Assembly: GCA_031180665.1 (NCBI GenBank)
Contig: JAPSLP010000013.1
Coordinates: 56,761-120,760 of the forward strand
DNA length: 64,000 nt
Origin: Cupriavidus sp.
GTDB taxonomy: Bacteria; Pseudomonadota; Gammaproteobacteria; Burkholderiales; Burkholderiaceae
Direction of reading: 5' to 3'
The notes beneath the pieces are model-generated. The model worked only from the letters and a program-made list of their open reading frames with translations, did not search any database and had not been told where the DNA came from. The position numbers and the translations under genes are program-made. Positions 30,278 through 39,557 of the stretch are shown one piece after another. Positions within the stretch are counted from its first letter, which is position 1; each line of letters starts with the position of its first letter.

Positions 30278-32494
30278 ATGCAGATTCACGGGTTCAGTTC
30301 CGAATGCGCATATAGGAGCGATGACGAATGGGATGACGCCGGAGAGGACCGTCGGCAGCAGCGCCGCGATTTTCTTCGGAATGACACGACGTCATGCGAG
30401 TTGTCTAATGGGCGCGGATTCGCTCTGCGCGCGCCAATGGAAAATCAAATAATCAGTGCTGCATCGGCAAACGGGAAGGGAGGCCCCGATGCTGTGGTGC
30501 CGGAGTCTTCCAATCGCGCGACGGACAACGTTGTGGCGAAACCCGCTCCGTGCAGTCAGTTTGCTGTCGGCGAGCATGCAGATGACCCATCTTGGCCGCC
30601 GAGCTTCCTGACCCAAGCCAAGCTAGCGAAAGCCAAAGGTTGGCATTTGCTCAATGAGGTGACATTCGGCGCGTGGGGCGCGGCGACGGCCACCCGGGCC
30701 GCAATTCAAATTGGCACGATCGCCACCGGACAGACCGACACCTTATCAATCAGCTCTCATTTGCCCGCCGGCAACGAAGGCGCCCTGGTCGGCGGCATAT
30801 TCGCTCTGATCGAGGCTTTTGGAACTGCCCATCTGATATGGAAGGCAGGCCGAAGGAAGGGTGAGTTGGAAGCCGTTATGCGCGAGCATACTGATGGGCA
30901 TACGCGGTTTGTCAATGGCGATCCAGCACGCGACACCGAGATTACGGAACTCTTCGATGAGAAGCAAGAAATAGAGAGGCAACTCAAGACTTGGCCTCGT
31001 GATGAATCGATGACGCCATTGCCTGAAATCGCTCATGCCTCCGACCCGACTGCGCCGCCCCAACGATTTGATGATCGCCAAGCACGCCTGAGTAGTATTC
31101 GCTCGGACCTCCGAGAACACGCGCTCGACCTCGTCGAAGACCTCGAACACTACATCCAATACGAACAAGCCGCCAACGAACTCGGCCAGGCCATCAACAA
31201 CGTCCATGCGATGGGCATTGCGGCTGCGCGCGACGTGGTGATCCAGTTGGGCGCGAATGCTTGCAACTACGCCGTGTCCGCCGCAAAGCTGGGCGCGCCG
31301 GGGGTCGACATTGCCGCCGCCGGCGTTGCCGGCGGCGCGTTCGGCATGGCGATGGGTGCCTTGCACATGGGGGCTGGCGCCGTCAGTTGGTACCAGTCCC
31401 AGCGCCGGCTGGATGACGTACAAGCGGCGCGAAACCGAGGGTTGGTCTGGCAAGCTGCCGAGAGCCGGCAACAGCAGGTACTGCGTCTCGCCAATGATCC
31501 GCTGCGCATCCCGCAAGTGCCTGCTGCCGTTGCGCAGGAGCCGATGGCCGCTGCTGCGCCGGCCATCGCGCCACCGACGGACCCCGACAAGCAGGCAGAT
31601 ATCCAGCGCGCCAACGACATGATCGAAGTCGTGCTGCACCACCGCGACCAGGCGTTCCGCGTCATCGAGGAGGACGAGCGGCGGAATATCTGGCGTTCCA
31701 AGGTTCGCATGGCATATGGCGCGTTATCGATCGCGATCGGCGCCGGCGTGATCGTCGCGACGACGGTATTCGCGCTGGTGCCGCCGGTCGGTCTGGTATT
31801 GGGGGCGGTGGCGCTGCTTGCCGGCACCTGCTGGCTCGTCTTCGGCTCGGGCAAGAACACGAACGACCGGAGCAAGGACAAGGGCCGGGCGGAGGGCGAC
31901 AAACAAGCCATCGCCGACGCGAAGCGGATCGTCGGCCAGCAAGGTCAGCCGACCATCGAGCAGATGCGCAATAACAGGTTCCTGGCCATCGAAGCGATGC
32001 TGAGCGCGCTGCGCGATCGCAACCGGCCTGTGACAAGACAGGCATTGACCGATGCATTGATCGACCTGGGCATGGGGCCGGCTCTGCTCCAGGCGCTGGA
32101 ATTGGGATCGTCCGTCCGCCTCGACGAGACCTATAAGAAGGACAGAGAGGACATGTTGAAGAAGCTGCGTTGCGGCGCCACGCGAAAGGGCGTGCAAAAG
32201 CGTGAAAAAGAGCGGCTGGAAAAGATGATCGAAACCATGCCCCTGCGCACCGACGAAGCGATGCTGGAGCCGCTGCGGCACCTGTTCCAGGACGTTATCG
32301 AAGGCAAGACATCGATGCGTCAGGAGTACGAACGCCGCGTCGGGTTCTTTGCCTTCATGCGGGCAAAGCTGCAGGAAACATTCGAAGGGCGCCCACTACT
32401 GTCGGCGCAAGCGCCGGACGCAATGCCGGACTCCGCCGCGCGGTCGACAGGATTGGGGGCCAATGCCGCCATGTCGGCGGACATTGTTCAATAG
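30278..32494 (+). CDS. Large hypothetical protein with hydrophobic segments
   Basis: 738 residues, family not recognised. The N-terminus is strongly polar and acidic (to about residue 110). Hydrophobic stretches lie near 127-150, 166-190, 313-370 (small-residue, Gly/Ala-rich) and 478-525, the last a probable helical hairpin ending VFGSG. Charged, probably coiled-coil regions lie between (about 215-310 and 440-475) and a basic helical C-terminus follows. GGAGGAG precedes the ATG. It lies 126 bases after the F-box-like gene in the same direction, so they may be co-expressed. The layout resembles membrane-targeted effectors or pore-forming toxins, which is inference only. Confidence 0.55.
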   Translation: MQIHGFSSECAYRSDDEWDDAGEDRRQQRRDFLRNDTTSCELSNGRGFALRAPMENQIISAASANGKGGPDAVVPESSNRATDNVVAKPAPCSQFAVGEHADDPSWPPSFLTQAKLAKAKGWHLLNEVTFGAWGAATATRAAIQIGTIATGQTDTLSISSHLPAGNEGALVGGIFALIEAFGTAHLIWKAGRRKGELEAVMREHTDGHTRFVNGDPARDTEITELFDEKQEIERQLKTWPRDESMTPLPEIAHASDPTAPPQRFDDRQARLSSIRSDLREHALDLVEDLEHYIQYEQAANELGQAINNVHAMGIAAARDVVIQLGANACNYAVSAAKLGAPGVDIAAAGVAGGAFGMAMGALHMGAGAVSWYQSQRRLDDVQAARNRGLVWQAAESRQQQVLRLANDPLRIPQVPAAVAQEPMAAAAPAIAPPTDPDKQADIQRANDMIEVVLHHRDQAFRVIEEDERRNIWRSKVRMAYGALSIAIGAGVIVATTVFALVPPVGLVLGAVALLAGTCWLVFGSGKNTNDRSKDKGRAEGDKQAIADAKRIVGQQGQPTIEQMRNNRFLAIEAMLSALRDRNRPVTRQALTDALIDLGMGPALLQALELGSSVRLDETYKKDREDMLKKLRCGATRKGVQKREKERLEKMIETMPLRTDEAMLEPLRHLFQDVIEGKTSMRQEYERRVGFFAFMRAKLQETFEGRPLLSAQAPDAMPDSAARSTGLGANAAMSADIVQ

Positions 32495-32548
32495 ACCGCG
32501 CCTCAGACCTGAGGCGGGAGGAGTACACGGCCAGCGACTAAAGCCGTG

Positions 32549-32592
32549 GCTGTAGCTGTTGCTGCGCCAGCGGCCGCAGCAACAGCTACAGC
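32549..32592. terminator. Long inverted repeat between convergent genes
   Basis: Perfect stem of 18 bp (core TGTAGCTGTTGCTGCG / CGCAGCAACAGCTACA) with an 8-nt loop CCAGCGGC, located between the convergent 738-residue protein gene and phoD. No T run follows, so it may act as a bidirectional barrier or mRNA-stabilising hairpin rather than a classical terminator. Confidence 0.55.
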
Positions 32593-32600
32593 TACAGGCA

Positions 32601-34205
32601 TCAAGCCACCGGCAACGTCTTGCTGAACACGCTGACTCCATCCAGATCGCGCAGATCCACCGTCAGCGCCTTCGTCGACGGATCGATATTGACCTCGCCG
32701 AAGAACTGGAAGCCCGCGTAGGGCGACAGGTTCGCCTGCCCGGCAGGCGGCGCCTTCTGGAAGACCAGCTGCGGGCCGAAGGTCGCGTCGAGCTGGTTGG
32801 GGCCGAAGGTGCCGGCGTTCAGCGGGCCGGCGACGAATTCCCAGAACGGCGAGAAGTCGGTGAACTGGGCCTTCGACGGATCGTAGTAATGCGCGGCGCA
32901 ATAGTGCACGTCGGCGGTCAGCCAGACCACATTGGGCACGCCCTTGATGGCGCGCAGCAGTCGCGCGGTTTCCAGCTCGCGGCCCAGGGCGGCGCCGTCG
33001 TTGCCGTTGGCGATCGCTTCCCAGCGGGCGTTGCCGGCCGCGTCCTTGCCGTCCGGTACCCAAAGGCCGATCGGCATGTCGGCGGCGATGATCTTCCAGG
33101 TGGCCTGAGATTGCTTCACGCCATTGACCAGCCATTCGAGCTGCTCGTTGCCGAGGAAGACCGTGTCGCCGTTCTCGGTGGTCTGCAGGTTGGCGGTATT
33201 GCCGCCGCGATACGTGCGCATGTCGAGCACGAACACGTCCAGCAGCGGGCCGTAGGAGACCTTGCGATAGAGCGTCTGCTCCGCCGCGGTAGCGCCGATC
33301 CGCATCGGCGCGTATTCGCGGAAGGCCTGGGTGGCGCGGGCCACCAGCGTGGCGATGTTCTTCTCGGTGTAGCGCGCGTCGGCGCTCAGGTCCTTGGTGG
33401 GCGACCAGTTGTTGGTGACCTCATGGTCGTCCCATTGCCAGATCTGCGGCACTTCGGCCGAGAAGCGGCGCACGTTCTCGTCCATCAGGTTGTAGCGGTA
33501 GCGGCCGCGATACTCGTCCAGCGTTTCGGCGACCTTGGAGACCTCCGGCGTCACCAGGTTCTTCCATACGCGGCCGTTCTCCGCGGTGGCTTCGGCCACG
33601 ATGGGGCCGTCGGCGTAGATGGTGTCGCCGCTGTGCAGGAAGAAGTCTGGCTCCCGGCGGCGCATCGCCTCGAAGATCTTCATGCCGCCGAATTCGGTAT
33701 TGATGCCCCAGCCCTGGCCCGCGACGTCGCCACCCCAGACGAAGCGCACGGGGCGATTGGCGTCGGCACGCGGCGTCGTGCGGAACTGGCCCGGCACGAC
33801 CACGCCGGTCGCGTGCGGGTTGTCGATGCTGTCGTAAGCGACGCGCAGGAAGATCGATTCGCCGGCCGGCAGTCCCGACAACTCCACGCGCCCGGTGAAA
33901 TCCGAGGCCGCGCTGACGGTAGGGCCGAGCACCTTGCGCGGATTGCGGAAGCTGTCGGTGGTGTCGTACTCCACGCGCAGCTGCGCGGGGCGGTCGGCGC
34001 GGGCCCAGACCACCGCGCGCCCGCCGCCCACATCGCCGATCTGGATGCCGTACGGCAGCTTGGGTCGCTCGCTGTCGGGCACGATGACCGCCGGTGCCTC
34101 GGGCGAGTCGTCGGAGCCGCAGGCGGTCAGGCCCAGGCTGGTGCCGAGGCCGAGCGCGCCGGTATGGATCAGGAAACGTCGACGGGGGTAGGGGGATCGG
34201 GTCAT
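32601..34205 (-). CDS. phoD: PhoD-like alkaline phosphatase, Tat-exported
   Basis: Metallophosphoesterase of about 534 residues. A twin-arginine leader (PYPRRRFLIHTG) runs up to a possible lipobox-like LTACG. An N-terminal Ig-like PhoD domain is followed by the catalytic domain with FVWGGDVAGQGWG, the metal ligands in FFLHSGDTIYADGP, IWQWDDHEVTNNW and WLTADVHYCAAHYYD. PhoD uses Ca and Fe to release phosphate from mono- and diesters in the periplasm. It is monocistronic; no Pho box was clearly seen. Confidence 0.9.
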   Translation of the reverse strand: MTRSPYPRRRFLIHTGALGLGTSLGLTACGSDDSPEAPAVIVPDSERPKLPYGIQIGDVGGGRAVVWARADRPAQLRVEYDTTDSFRNPRKVLGPTVSAASDFTGRVELSGLPAGESIFLRVAYDSIDNPHATGVVVPGQFRTTPRADANRPVRFVWGGDVAGQGWGINTEFGGMKIFEAMRRREPDFFLHSGDTIYADGPIVAEATAENGRVWKNLVTPEVSKVAETLDEYRGRYRYNLMDENVRRFSAEVPQIWQWDDHEVTNNWSPTKDLSADARYTEKNIATLVARATQAFREYAPMRIGATAAEQTLYRKVSYGPLLDVFVLDMRTYRGGNTANLQTTENGDTVFLGNEQLEWLVNGVKQSQATWKIIAADMPIGLWVPDGKDAAGNARWEAIANGNDGAALGRELETARLLRAIKGVPNVVWLTADVHYCAAHYYDPSKAQFTDFSPFWEFVAGPLNAGTFGPNQLDATFGPQLVFQKAPPAGQANLSPYAGFQFFGEVNIDPSTKALTVDLRDLDGVSVFSKTLPVA

Positions 34206-34358
34206 GTCCTGCCTCTCGGTGTGGAAAGGAAAGGCAGGACCTTAGCTGGCGATTGCGAAAGAATGATGAAAGCCGGCACCGGGGGCAGATCGCCCAAGCA
34301 GGATGGCATGGTCGTTGCGAAACACCGGTTCCTGCGTACCACAATCAAGGAGACGGCG

Positions 34359-34796
34359 ATGAATCCCTCGCAACCCGGCACCAATCAGGGCGGTGCCAGC
34401 ATCGTAGGATCGGGCGTCGGAGAAGGGCCCGGCCCGGAAGTCATGGCGGCCTCCAGCCTCGAGGACACCAAGGTCTATTCGTCCGACGGCGAGCACGTCG
34501 GCGAGATCAGCGAAATCATGCTCGACGTGCCGCGCGGCCGCATTGCCTATGCCGTGCTGACCACCGGCGGCTTTCTGGGCATGGGCGACACGCTGCACGC
34601 GATTCCGTGGAACGCGCTGGTGATGGATACCGACGAGAAATGCTTCCGCCTCGGCCTGACGGCCGACCGCATCAAGTCGGCGCCCGGATTCAATAAGGAC
34701 CAATGGCCACGCATGGCGGACCCGCAGTGGGGAACGCAACTGCACCAGTACTACGAGCGCGAGCCGTATTGGCTGTCGGGCGGCGGCACGCTGTGA
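34359..34796 (+). CDS. PRC-barrel domain protein
   Basis: Small protein of about 145 residues. Residues about 29-100 form a PRC-barrel (SSLEDTKVYSSDGEHVGEIS, then RGRIAYAVLTTGGFLGMGD and the IPWNALVMD strand). Proteins of this type are common in Burkholderiales and often linked to stress, but without defined function. AAGGAG precedes the ATG. It is divergent from phoD. Confidence 0.85.
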   Translation: MNPSQPGTNQGGASIVGSGVGEGPGPEVMAASSLEDTKVYSSDGEHVGEISEIMLDVPRGRIAYAVLTTGGFLGMGDTLHAIPWNALVMDTDEKCFRLGLTADRIKSAPGFNKDQWPRMADPQWGTQLHQYYEREPYWLSGGGTL

Positions 34797-34914
34797 GATC
34801 GACGGCGCGTCCCGCGGGCGGTCCATGCGGGCGCGTCGTTCTTACAGGGGCATGTAATTCCGCAATGGCCAATGCGGCCGCAGGCGGGGCGCCTCGAGTC
34901 GCAGGCAGTCCCCC

Positions 34915-35058
34915 CTAGATCACGCTCTGGCCGCGTAACGCGGCCAATTGCTTGGCATCGATGCCGAATTCGGCATAGCCAGACGGGTGCATCGCGCAGG
35001 CGCACGATGGCCTCGGGTGCCGCGAAATGCGGGTCCTGCGCGAGGTCCGCGATCGGGC
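34915..35058 (-). pseudogene. Relic 3' end of a CaiB/BaiF (family III) CoA-transferase gene
   Basis: On the minus strand one frame reads IADLAQDPHFAAPEAIVRLRD, typical of the region about 70 residues before the end of CaiB-type CoA-transferases. Another frame then gives GYAEFGIDAKQLAALRGQSV and a stop, typical of the last 20 residues. The junction lacks about 45 residues and shifts frame, and nothing upstream of IADL remains, because the Bug receptor stop lies there. This is the leftover of a deleted third gene of the acyl-CoA dehydrogenase / Bug receptor operon. Confidence 0.75.
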
Positions 35059-35059
35059 T

Positions 35060-36037
35060 TCAATCGAGGCGCGTGCCGGTCGCCTTGACCTGCGCCGCCC
35101 ACCAGGCTGTCTCGCTGCGGATCTGCGCCGCGAATGCTTCGGGGCTGTTGCCGACCGGTTCCGCGCCAAGTTCGGTCACCCGCTTGCGCATCTCCGGCGT
35201 GGCCAGGATACGGGCGCACGCCTCGTGCAGCTTGGCGATGACTGGCGTGGGCGTGCCGGCCGGCGCCATCAGGCCCTTCCACGCGGTGACCAGATAGCCC
35301 TTGACGCCGGCCTCGTCGAAGGTCGGCACATCGGGCAGCGCGGCGGCGCGCTTGTCGCTCGCGACCGCGATCGGCCGCAGCTTGCCCGCCTGCACCTGGG
35401 CCAGCAGCGCCGGCATGTTGTCGATCATCAGGTCGATATGGCCCGCCATCAGGTCGGCGACGGCCGGGCCGCTGCCCTTGTAGGGCACGTGCTGCATCTT
35501 CAGGCCGGCGGTGCGGTTCAGCAGTTCGCCGCCGAGATGCGCAACGGTACCGTTGCCAGGCGAGCCAAACGACAGCTTGCCCGGATGGCTGCGCGCATGA
35601 GCCAGGAACTCGGACAGGTTGCGCACCGGCAGCTGCGCCTTCACCGCCATCAAATTGTGCTCGCGCGCCAGCACCGTGACCGGCGCCAGATCGCGCGCCG
35701 GATCGAACGGCATCTTGCTGTACAGGCTCGGATTGATCACGGTCGGCCCGGCCGCGGCCAGCAGCAGCGTGTAGCCATCGGGCGTCGCGCGTGCGACGCT
35801 CTCGCCGGCGATATTGCCGCCCGCGCCGGGCTTGTTCTCGACCACCACCACCTGGCCCAGTTCGGCCTTCAGGCGATCGGCGAGCAGGCGCGCCAGGATA
35901 TCGGAAGAACCGCCGGGCGCGAAGGGCACCACCAGGCGGATCGGCTTGCTCGGATAGGGCGCTTCGGCGCGGGCCGCGCCGCTCAGCGTGCCGGTGCCGA
36001 TCGCCAGCACCATCGTGGCGACAAGGGTCTTGAACAT
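35060..36037 (-). CDS. Bug/TctC-family periplasmic solute receptor
   Basis: Periplasmic receptor of about 325 residues with a Sec signal peptide (MFKTLVATMVLAIGTGTLSG then AARA). Motifs [46 protein letters not shown] and LMAPAGTP are all family hallmarks. It follows the acyl-CoA dehydrogenase gene by 62 bases and ends at the CoA-transferase relic, so it likely served uptake of an organic acid that was activated to a CoA thioester and then oxidised. Confidence 0.9.
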   Translation of the reverse strand: MFKTLVATMVLAIGTGTLSGAARAEAPYPSKPIRLVVPFAPGGSSDILARLLADRLKAELGQVVVVENKPGAGGNIAGESVARATPDGYTLLLAAAGPTVINPSLYSKMPFDPARDLAPVTVLAREHNLMAVKAQLPVRNLSEFLAHARSHPGKLSFGSPGNGTVAHLGGELLNRTAGLKMQHVPYKGSGPAVADLMAGHIDLMIDNMPALLAQVQAGKLRPIAVASDKRAAALPDVPTFDEAGVKGYLVTAWKGLMAPAGTPTPVIAKLHEACARILATPEMRKRVTELGAEPVGNSPEAFAAQIRSETAWWAAQVKATGTRLD

Positions 36038-36099
36038 GGTGTCTCCTGTTGTGTTTTATCGGCCGGGCCGCTGGAACGAACGTCTGTTCGAGCGTCTGA

Positions 36100-37254
36100 T
36101 CAAGCGCCGGCCTGCGCCAGCGTGCGCTTGGCGATATTGAGCTGGTGAATCTGGCTGGTGCCCTCGTACAGGCGGAACAGCCGAACATCGCGATAGAAGC
36201 GCTCGATGCCGTAGTCGGCGATATAGCCGTAGCCGCCGAACATCTGTACGCAGCGGTCGGCGACCCGTCCGCACATCTCCGAAGCGAAGTACTTGCAGAT
36301 CGAGGCCTGCATCGTGACGTCCTCGCCGCGGTCGCGCTGGCGCGCGGTTTCGAGCACCAGCGCGCGCGCCGCATGGATCTCGGTCTGGCAGTCGGCGATC
36401 ATCGCCTGCACCAGCTGGAAGCTCGACAAGGGTTCGCCGAACTGCTTGCGCGTGCTGACGAAGCGAATGGCGTCGTCGAGCATGCGAATGGCCGGGCCGA
36501 TGCACAGCGCGGACAGATGGATCCGCTGCTTGTTCAGCACCTTCATCGCCGTACGGAAGCCCTGGCCCTCGACACCGCCGATCAGATTGGCGGCGGGCAC
36601 GCGGCAATCGTCGAAATGGACCTCGGAGACCGGCGAGCCTTCCTGGCCCATCTTCCGGTAAGCCGGCCCGGTGCTCAGGCCTGGCGTGCCGCGCTCGACC
36701 AGGAAGGCCGAAATGCCGGACGCGCCGGTGGTATCGGGGTCGGTGCGCGCCATCACCGTGAACAGGCCGGCAATCGGCGCATTGGTGATGAAGCATTTGG
36801 TGCCGTTGATCACATAGTGGTCGCCATCGCGGCGTGCCGACGTGGTCAGCGCCGTCGCATCCGATCCGGCCTCGGGCTCGGTCAGCGCGAACGAGCCGGT
36901 GATCTCGCCATTGGCCAGGCGCGGCAGATAGCGCTGCTTCTGCTCGGGCGTGCCGTCGGCGACCAGCGCTTCCGAGCCGATGCCGGTATTGGTGCCGACG
37001 CGTGCGCGGAAGGCCACCGAACACTGCGACAGCTCGATCGCGGCCAGTACCAGTTCTTCGGTGGTCATGCCGGCGCCGCCATAGGCCTCCGGAATCGAGA
37101 ATCCGAACAGCCCGATGTCTGCCATTTCCTTCACTAGATCGGTCGGCACCTCGTCCCGCGATGCCACCTCGGCCTCGCGCGGCACCAGCCGCTGCTGCAC
37201 GAAGCGGCGCAATTGCGCCAGGAATGCGGGGTAGGTCTCGGGGTCTCGGATCAT
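36100..37254 (-). CDS. Acyl-CoA dehydrogenase
   Basis: Flavoprotein of about 384 residues. It has the FAD/substrate block FALTEPEAGSDATAL, the KCFITNAPIAG block, and the C-terminal catalytic region with QMFGGYGYIADYGIERFYRD and RLYEGTSQIHQLNIAKR; the catalytic Glu is likely the one in LYEGTS or just before, as in short/medium-chain enzymes. Forms the alpha,beta double bond of a CoA thioester. The ATG at 37254 has AGGAAG upstream. Divergent from the two IclR genes. Confidence 0.9.
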   Translation of the reverse strand: MIRDPETYPAFLAQLRRFVQQRLVPREAEVASRDEVPTDLVKEMADIGLFGFSIPEAYGGAGMTTEELVLAAIELSQCSVAFRARVGTNTGIGSEALVADGTPEQKQRYLPRLANGEITGSFALTEPEAGSDATALTTSARRDGDHYVINGTKCFITNAPIAGLFTVMARTDPDTTGASGISAFLVERGTPGLSTGPAYRKMGQEGSPVSEVHFDDCRVPAANLIGGVEGQGFRTAMKVLNKQRIHLSALCIGPAIRMLDDAIRFVSTRKQFGEPLSSFQLVQAMIADCQTEIHAARALVLETARQRDRGEDVTMQASICKYFASEMCGRVADRCVQMFGGYGYIADYGIERFYRDVRLFRLYEGTSQIHQLNIAKRTLAQAGA

Positions 37255-37410
37255 CGCTATGGCTTCCTGTTTCGGTGGGCGGTGGACCGCGGGAGATGTT
37301 CCGCGGACCGGCATCGGATGGAGAGGCAGCGTAGCAATGCAGGCAGGAATAGTGGATCGTTGTTTCGCTATCTTGAACGACGTGGCGGTGCGGGGGCCGT
37401 CAGGCGCGCT

Positions 37411-38268
37411 ATGATCGAGGTCAGCGAGGCGATGCGCGCGGCGCGCCGCCACTGGTCTGAACCCTTCCCGAACGCCGCCCCGATGGCCGCACGCTCACAT
37501 CATCCCGATCCGGCCTTCGCCACCACGCTGGCGCACGGGCTGTCGCTGCTGCAGTGCTTCGGCATTGGCGACAGCGTACTCAGCAACAAGGAACTGGCCG
37601 AGCGCACCGGCCTGTCGCCGGCGACCGTCAGCCGCCTGACCTACACGCTGGCGGCTCGCGGCCTGCTGCGCTATGACGCGCAGCTGCGCCGCTATCGGCT
37701 GGGCTCGACCACGCTGGCGCTGGGCTACCCGCTGCTGGCCACGCTGCGGATCCGGCAATTGGCCCGGCCGCTGATGAAGCAGCTGGCCGACGAGATCGAT
37801 GGCTCCGTGTCGCTGGGCCTGCGCGACCGCACGCAAATGGTCTATGTGGAAACGAGCCGTGGCCACGATGCCATGGCGTTCCGGCCCGATATCGGCGCGA
37901 CGCTGCCGATGTTGCCGACCGCGATCGGGCGGGCCTGGCTATGCACTGCGTCGCACCAGGAGAGCGCCCCGGTGCTCGCGGCACTGCGCAAGGCCGATCC
38001 GGCGGAATTCCGGCGGCAGGCGCCTGCGCTCGAACGCGCTCGGGAAGAGATGGCCGAGTTTGGTTTCTGCACCTCGCGCGGCGAATGGCAGAGCGACATT
38101 CACGCCGTGGCGGCGCCGCTGCCGACGCGTATCGATGGGGAAGTCATGGTGTTCAACTGTGGAGTGCTGGGCGTGCGGATGACGCCGCGCAAGCTCGAGC
38201 GCCAGATGGGGCCGCGCCTGCTGAGGATGGTCGCCAAGATCGAGGCTGCGTTGAGGAAGAGCCGATGA
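37411..38268 (+). CDS. IclR-family regulator 1
   Basis: Regulator of about 285 residues (261 if the ATG at 37483 is used). N-terminal winged helix (SNKELAERTGLSPATVSRLTYTL, in part) and C-terminal IclR effector domain. Divergent from the acyl-CoA dehydrogenase operon, which it probably controls. The next gene, a second IclR, starts inside its stop codon. Confidence 0.87.
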   Translation: MIEVSEAMRAARRHWSEPFPNAAPMAARSHHPDPAFATTLAHGLSLLQCFGIGDSVLSNKELAERTGLSPATVSRLTYTLAARGLLRYDAQLRRYRLGSTTLALGYPLLATLRIRQLARPLMKQLADEIDGSVSLGLRDRTQMVYVETSRGHDAMAFRPDIGATLPMLPTAIGRAWLCTASHQESAPVLAALRKADPAEFRRQAPALERAREEMAEFGFCTSRGEWQSDIHAVAAPLPTRIDGEVMVFNCGVLGVRMTPRKLERQMGPRLLRMVAKIEAALRKSR

Positions 38269-39152
38269 CCCGCTCTGGTTCGCGCGCCGGTTCGCGCGTC
38301 GGTTCACGCGTCGGCTCACGCGTCGGCTCACGCGTCGGCTCACGCGCGAGCGCGGCGCAATCTCAATCGCGTTCGAGCGAGCCGGCCGACAAGGACCGGC
38401 AGTTCGCCGCCACGCTGGCGAACGGCATCGACATCCTGCTGGCCTTCGACAGCGGCGATGCGATGCTCGGCAATGGCGATTTCGCGCAGCGTACCGGGCT
38501 GTCCAAGACCACCGTTGCCCGGCTGACGCATACGCTGACGGCGTTGGGCTATCTACGCCACGACACCGTGCTGCGCAAATACCGCCTCGGCGCGGCGGTG
38601 CTGTCGATGGGTTACCCGCTGCTGGCCAGCATGCATTTGCGTCAGCTGGCGCGGCCGCTGATGAAGGCGCTGGCCGACCGCCTGTCCGGCGCCGTGTCGC
38701 TTGGCATCCGCGACCGCACGCAGATGATCTATGTCGAGACCGCGCGCTCGACCGACAGCCTGATCGTGACGCCGGAGATCGGCGCCGCACTGCCGATGCT
38801 GACGACCGCCATCGGCCGCGCGTGGTTATGCCACGCCCCCGCGCACGAACGCGATGCGGTGCTCAACCAGCTGCGGCTGCAGGACCCTGAAGCCTTCGCC
38901 CGCGCCGAGCCGCGGCTCGCGGATGCTCGTCGCGACCTGGCGCGGCAGGGCTACTGCGCGAACCGCGCCGAATGGCGACCCGAGGTCTACGGTTTCGCGG
39001 TGCCGATGTGCCAGCCGGTCGGCTCGCAGCTGTTCGTGCTGAACTGCGGCGTGCCGGTCGGGCAGGGCAGCTTCGCGGCGATCGAGAAACAGGCCGGGCC
39101 GCTATTGCGGGCGTTGATGCTCGACATCGAGAGGATGCTCGGCTTGCGGTAG
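38265..39152 (+). CDS. IclR-family regulator 2 with a repeat-coded N-terminus
   Basis: About 295 residues, clearly a paralogue of the preceding regulator (shared RQLARPLMK, RDRTQM, YVET and TAIGRAWLC). Its ATG overlaps the upstream stop (ATGA), so both are made together. The first 30 residues are tandem SRVG/GSRV units coded by a 12-bp repeat and are not part of the IclR fold. Tandem duplication and coupling suggest a heterodimer or two effectors for the same operon. Confidence 0.87.
   Translation: MTRSGSRAGSRVGSRVGSRVGSRVGSRASAAQSQSRSSEPADKDRQFAATLANGIDILLAFDSGDAMLGNGDFAQRTGLSKTTVARLTHTLTALGYLRHDTVLRKYRLGAAVLSMGYPLLASMHLRQLARPLMKALADRLSGAVSLGIRDRTQMIYVETARSTDSLIVTPEIGAALPMLTTAIGRAWLCHAPAHERDAVLNQLRLQDPEAFARAEPRLADARRDLARQGYCANRAEWRPEVYGFAVPMCQPVGSQLFVLNCGVPVGQGSFAAIEKQAGPLLRALMLDIERMLGLR
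38277..38348. repeat. 12-bp in-frame tandem repeat in the IclR 2 gene
   Basis: Six units of the pattern GG(T/C)TC(G/A)CGCG(T/C)(C/G), two of them identical (GGCTCACGCGTC). Each unit adds four residues (GSRV or GSRA). Copy changes keep the frame, so the protein tail can vary in length without loss of function. Confidence 0.9.
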
Positions 39153-39158
39153 TGCGCG

Positions 39159-39503
39159 TCACGCCCCCGGCATCAGCGATGCATCGTTCAGGTGTTCGCG
39201 CTTTTTGCCATGCAGCGCCCATTGGTCGGCATCGGGCAGCGGCGGGTCCGCCATCGTGACGCTTGGCCAGATCGCCGAGAGGCGTCGATTCAGGTCCAGA
39301 TATTCCCGCTCGCCTTCCGCCAGCTCGTAGTCGCATTTGATGGCGCCAAGCGGACATACCAGTGTGCAGACCGTGCAGTTTACGCACACGGTCGGGTCGA
39401 TGACCATGAAGTTCGGCCCCTGGTGGAACGCATGTACCGGGCAGGCTTGTGCGCACTCGCCGTAACGGCAGTTGATGCAGGGCTCGGTCACAACGCAGGC
39501 CAT
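39159..39503 (-). CDS. FdxA-like seven-iron ferredoxin
   Basis: Ferredoxin of about 114 residues. The first cluster motif CINCRYGECAQACPV and the second CVNCTVCTLVCPLGAI match the 3Fe-4S/4Fe-4S pair of FdxA-type proteins, including the GPNFMVIDP link between them. The remaining 50 residues form a tail ending in basic residues. It lies behind the cupin gene and may donate electrons to an oxygenase or dehydrogenase not visible here. Confidence 0.87.
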   Translation of the reverse strand: MACVVTEPCINCRYGECAQACPVHAFHQGPNFMVIDPTVCVNCTVCTLVCPLGAIKCDYELAEGEREYLDLNRRLSAIWPSVTMADPPLPDADQWALHGKKREHLNDASLMPGA

Positions 39504-39557
39504 GGCGTCTCCTGTGGAAAGGCGGCGGCGCGTGCCGCCGCGTGTCTATCGGCCAGG

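Noticed and set aside
38277..38348. 12-bp repeats as a CRISPR-like array
   Set aside because: Units are contiguous without spacers and in frame with the IclR gene.
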